Part shown: positions 6,204 to 7,690 of the stretch, in pieces | How the letters are laid out: each line of letters begins with the position of its first letter | How positions within the stretch are numbered: position 1 is the stretch's first letter | Made by a program: the position numbers and the translations under genes | Assembly (NCBI GenBank): GCA_964472175.1 | Contig: CAYYJF010000074.1 | Span: 1 to 7,690 of the forward strand | DNA: 7,690 nucleotides | Origin: UBA8389 sp964472175 | Lineage (GTDB): Bacteria; Bacteroidota; Bacteroidia; Bacteroidales; UBA1402 | Direction of reading: 5' to 3' | Notes under the pieces: generated by a model | Databases searched by the model: none | What the model saw: the letters and a program-made list of their open reading frames with translations, nothing else | Told to the model about the DNA's origin: nothing

Positions 6204-7160
6204 ATGAGAAAAGACCCTCATTTGTTTGACCTTTCCCCTCAGGATTCCATCAGAGATTTTATTTTAAAGTACCCTCAGTTACACCCCATTGTAGAAATCG
6301 TGGGCATCCGTCGGCCATATGGTTCAACCAGTATACATGAGGCCTGCAAAGGAAGTTTCACGCACGAATCGGTTTTGATGGCTTTGCTATCAGCTTGTGT
6401 GTCAGACCAGCCGGAGATTCCTGCCTCTTTGCCCAGTTATGGCATGTTGCAATTTTGTACAGTGGTTCATGCTTTTTCCGAACATATTGAAAAAGAACTT
6501 CATCAAATTTCTGATACTCTCAGAAAGCTGCATTTCACGCCATTGATACGTGCTTATCAAGCGCATAAAAACGAGTTGCAAACAGTTTTGCTGCCGCATA
6601 TTGAGCAGGTTTATGAATTGTACTATAGTCCTGAATACACGGCTCAAAAGAACAATTTGATGCCATACAGCATCGATTTTTTCCCCGCCGTTGGATTGCC
6701 CTTGGATGAACTGCATCGAATGATGGATGATGCTGAGAATCAGGATGATTGGCCAGCGTTGCAACAGGTTTTTCAGGTGTATGAAAGCTGCGTGGTGTTG
6801 GAACGTTTGGAAAACAAACTCTTAAAACCCCTGGTCCTGCAGATGGAATCAGAAATCATCCTGTCATTTCAACGCAAAATTGAACGCTTGAAACGGATGA
6901 CCTACTTACCTGTATCCAATTCGATTGCACCTTCTGACCCGCTTTCAAAGCGTGAAAGAGAAGTGCTCACCTATGTTGCCAGCGGTTTGTTGAACAAAGA
7001 AATTGCAGCGCAAATGACTATTTCACTGACCACCGTCATTACACATCGAAAAAACATTGTTAAGAAGTTAAATATCAATACAATGGCCGGTTTGACAATT
7101 TATGCCTATACCCATGGGTATCTGGTTAATCTGCCTTATAACTCCGGTACAGGCTCATAA
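6204..7160 (+). CDS. LuxR-type transcriptional regulator with ScdA_N/hemerythrin-like N-terminal region
   Basis: The C-terminal part (about 245-307 of 318) is a GerE/LuxR DNA-binding domain: DPLSKREREVLTYVASG, NKEIAAQMTISLTTVITHRK and VKKLNINTMAGL are all typical. There is no receiver-type phosphorylation domain. Residues 14-65 resemble ScdA_N (DUF542), with GIRRPYGSTSIHEAC where di-iron repair proteins carry a CCGG-type motif; here the paired cysteines are absent. Residues 85-225 look like a helical, hemerythrin-like bundle with scattered His (89, 94, 100, 110, 121, 132) and the block LENKLLKPLVLQME, but canonical ligand spacing is not evident, so metal binding is doubtful. I chose ATG 6204; a TTG at 6186 would add six residues but is less likely. 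The signal sensed is unknown; redox, iron or nitric oxide is only a family-based guess. Its 3' end overlaps the convergent minus-strand gene by 25 bp. Confidence 0.85.
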   Translation: MRKDPHLFDLSPQDSIRDFILKYPQLHPIVEIVGIRRPYGSTSIHEACKGSFTHESVLMALLSACVSDQPEIPASLPSYGMLQFCTVVHAFSEHIEKELHQISDTLRKLHFTPLIRAYQAHKNELQTVLLPHIEQVYELYYSPEYTAQKNNLMPYSIDFFPAVGLPLDELHRMMDDAENQDDWPALQQVFQVYESCVVLERLENKLLKPLVLQMESEIILSFQRKIERLKRMTYLPVSNSIAPSDPLSKREREVLTYVASGLLNKEIAAQMTISLTTVITHRKNIVKKLNINTMAGLTIYAYTHGYLVNLPYNSGTGS

Positions 7161-7690
7161 TTGGAAGGGAGCATATCTCCCATGCGTTTAAATCCCCAAT
7201 ATCCAATAGTGGTCATTTCTGTTGGATTGAAAATGAGACCGTTTGAATCAAAATCGAGTACATCATTCAACAACCGAATCAGTGTGGTTTGTATTTTTTT
7301 ATGTTCATAAAAATTCCCCATAAAAGGGTGATTCAACAAATATTCGGATTCTGGACCTGCCTTGGTGTAACAAATCTCAATCGGTTCAAAAAGGGTAAGT
7401 GATGCCTTGCTTCCTGACTTATTCAGGTACGGTTTTAAATCCATGTAAGTATTCGTTTGCTGCAAATGATGGCCTTCTTTTCTGGTGAAAGTAAGATCCC
7501 TGATGACATTGTACATGTTTACTTCAATGGCTCTTTTTTGCGGTGTTCCCTTCGAGTCAAACGAGGTGGTATCTATCAGCTGCTCTTTGAACAAATCACT
7601 GTCATTGACAATTTTTGTTTGATTGACCACAAAGCCTTCTGAAGCCAAACTGTCTTTAAACAAGCTTCTGAAAAAATGCATGGTCGAGCC
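7136..7690 (-). CDS. CarboxypepD_reg-like domain family protein, C-terminal part (5' end outside window)
   Basis: The minus-strand frame is open from the right edge to TAA at 7136-7138 and gives 184 residues. An ATG at 7679-7681 exists, but the frame continues upstream without a stop (GST before MHFFRSLFKD), so this is almost certainly the end of a longer protein. The text fits the C-terminal domain seen in Bacteroidota proteins annotated as carboxypeptidase-like regulatory domain-containing. The fitting blocks are HFFRSLFKDSLASEGF, IEICYTKAGPESEYL, GLIFNPTEM and YWGFKRMGDMLPSNYEP. Full members usually have a signal peptide and an N-terminal CarboxypepD_reg beta-sandwich, and are thought to be cell-envelope proteins. 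Those parts are not in the window, and the biochemical role is unknown. The last 25 bp lie antisense to the end of the LuxR-type gene. Confidence 0.82.
   Translation of the reverse strand, partial: GSTMHFFRSLFKDSLASEGFVVNQTKIVNDSDLFKEQLIDTTSFDSKGTPQKRAIEVNMYNVIRDLTFTRKEGHHLQQTNTYMDLKPYLNKSGSKASLTLFEPIEICYTKAGPESEYLLNHPFMGNFYEHKKIQTTLIRLLNDVLDFDSNGLIFNPTEMTTIGYWGFKRMGDMLPSNYEPVPEL

Noticed and set aside
7167..7181. Hairpin GGGAG-CATAT-CTCCC as terminator for the LuxR-type gene
   Set aside because: The stem is only 5 bp, no T-run follows on either strand, and it lies within the convergent coding region.

Overview
The window looks like a chromosomal housekeeping segment from a member of the Bacteroidota, most likely order Bacteroidales. 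Three things point there. Promoters match the TTTG-N19..21-TAnnTTTG pattern of that phylum. Start codons are preceded by A-rich stretches instead of Shine-Dalgarno sequences. The protein families fit as well: an RluB with a long basic N-terminal extension, a ScdA_N/LuxR regulator, a T9SS-like sorting-domain protein and a CarboxypepD_reg-type protein. The assignment rests on motif recognition only; no database search was possible.

Layout. The left edge (1-154) carries two tandem tRNA-Val(UAC) genes on the minus strand, the first cut by the window edge, with a well-formed promoter to their right (176-206). A 230-bp gap follows and holds this promoter, a probable purB -7 element and a leader. 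Then comes a tight plus-strand cluster: purB (adenylosuccinate lyase), an RluB-family rRNA pseudouridine synthase, asnS (asparaginyl-tRNA synthetase) and rnz (ribonuclease Z). Gaps are 31, 17 and 5 bp, so they are probably one operon. A hairpin plus T-run overlapping the rnz stop codon probably ends it.

Downstream, a new promoter drives a 96-residue secreted protein that is little more than a signal peptide and a sorting-domain-like C-terminus. A LuxR-type regulator with a ScdA_N/hemerythrin-like N-terminal half follows 41 bp later. At the right edge, the 3' part of a CarboxypepD_reg-like family gene runs on the minus strand and overlaps the regulator tail-to-tail by 25 bp.

Functionally, the central cluster joins purine synthesis to RNA maturation and translation: rRNA pseudouridylation, Asn-tRNA charging and tRNA 3' trimming. 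The tRNA-Val genes do not encode CCA, so they are plausible RNase Z substrates. I see no mobile element, CRISPR array, defence system or biosynthetic cluster. The less ordinary items are the roughly 320-residue low-complexity extension of the pseudouridine synthase, which contains a recent 54-bp duplication, the mini sorting-domain protein, the metal-ligand-poor hemerythrin-like regulator, and the overlapping convergent gene pair.
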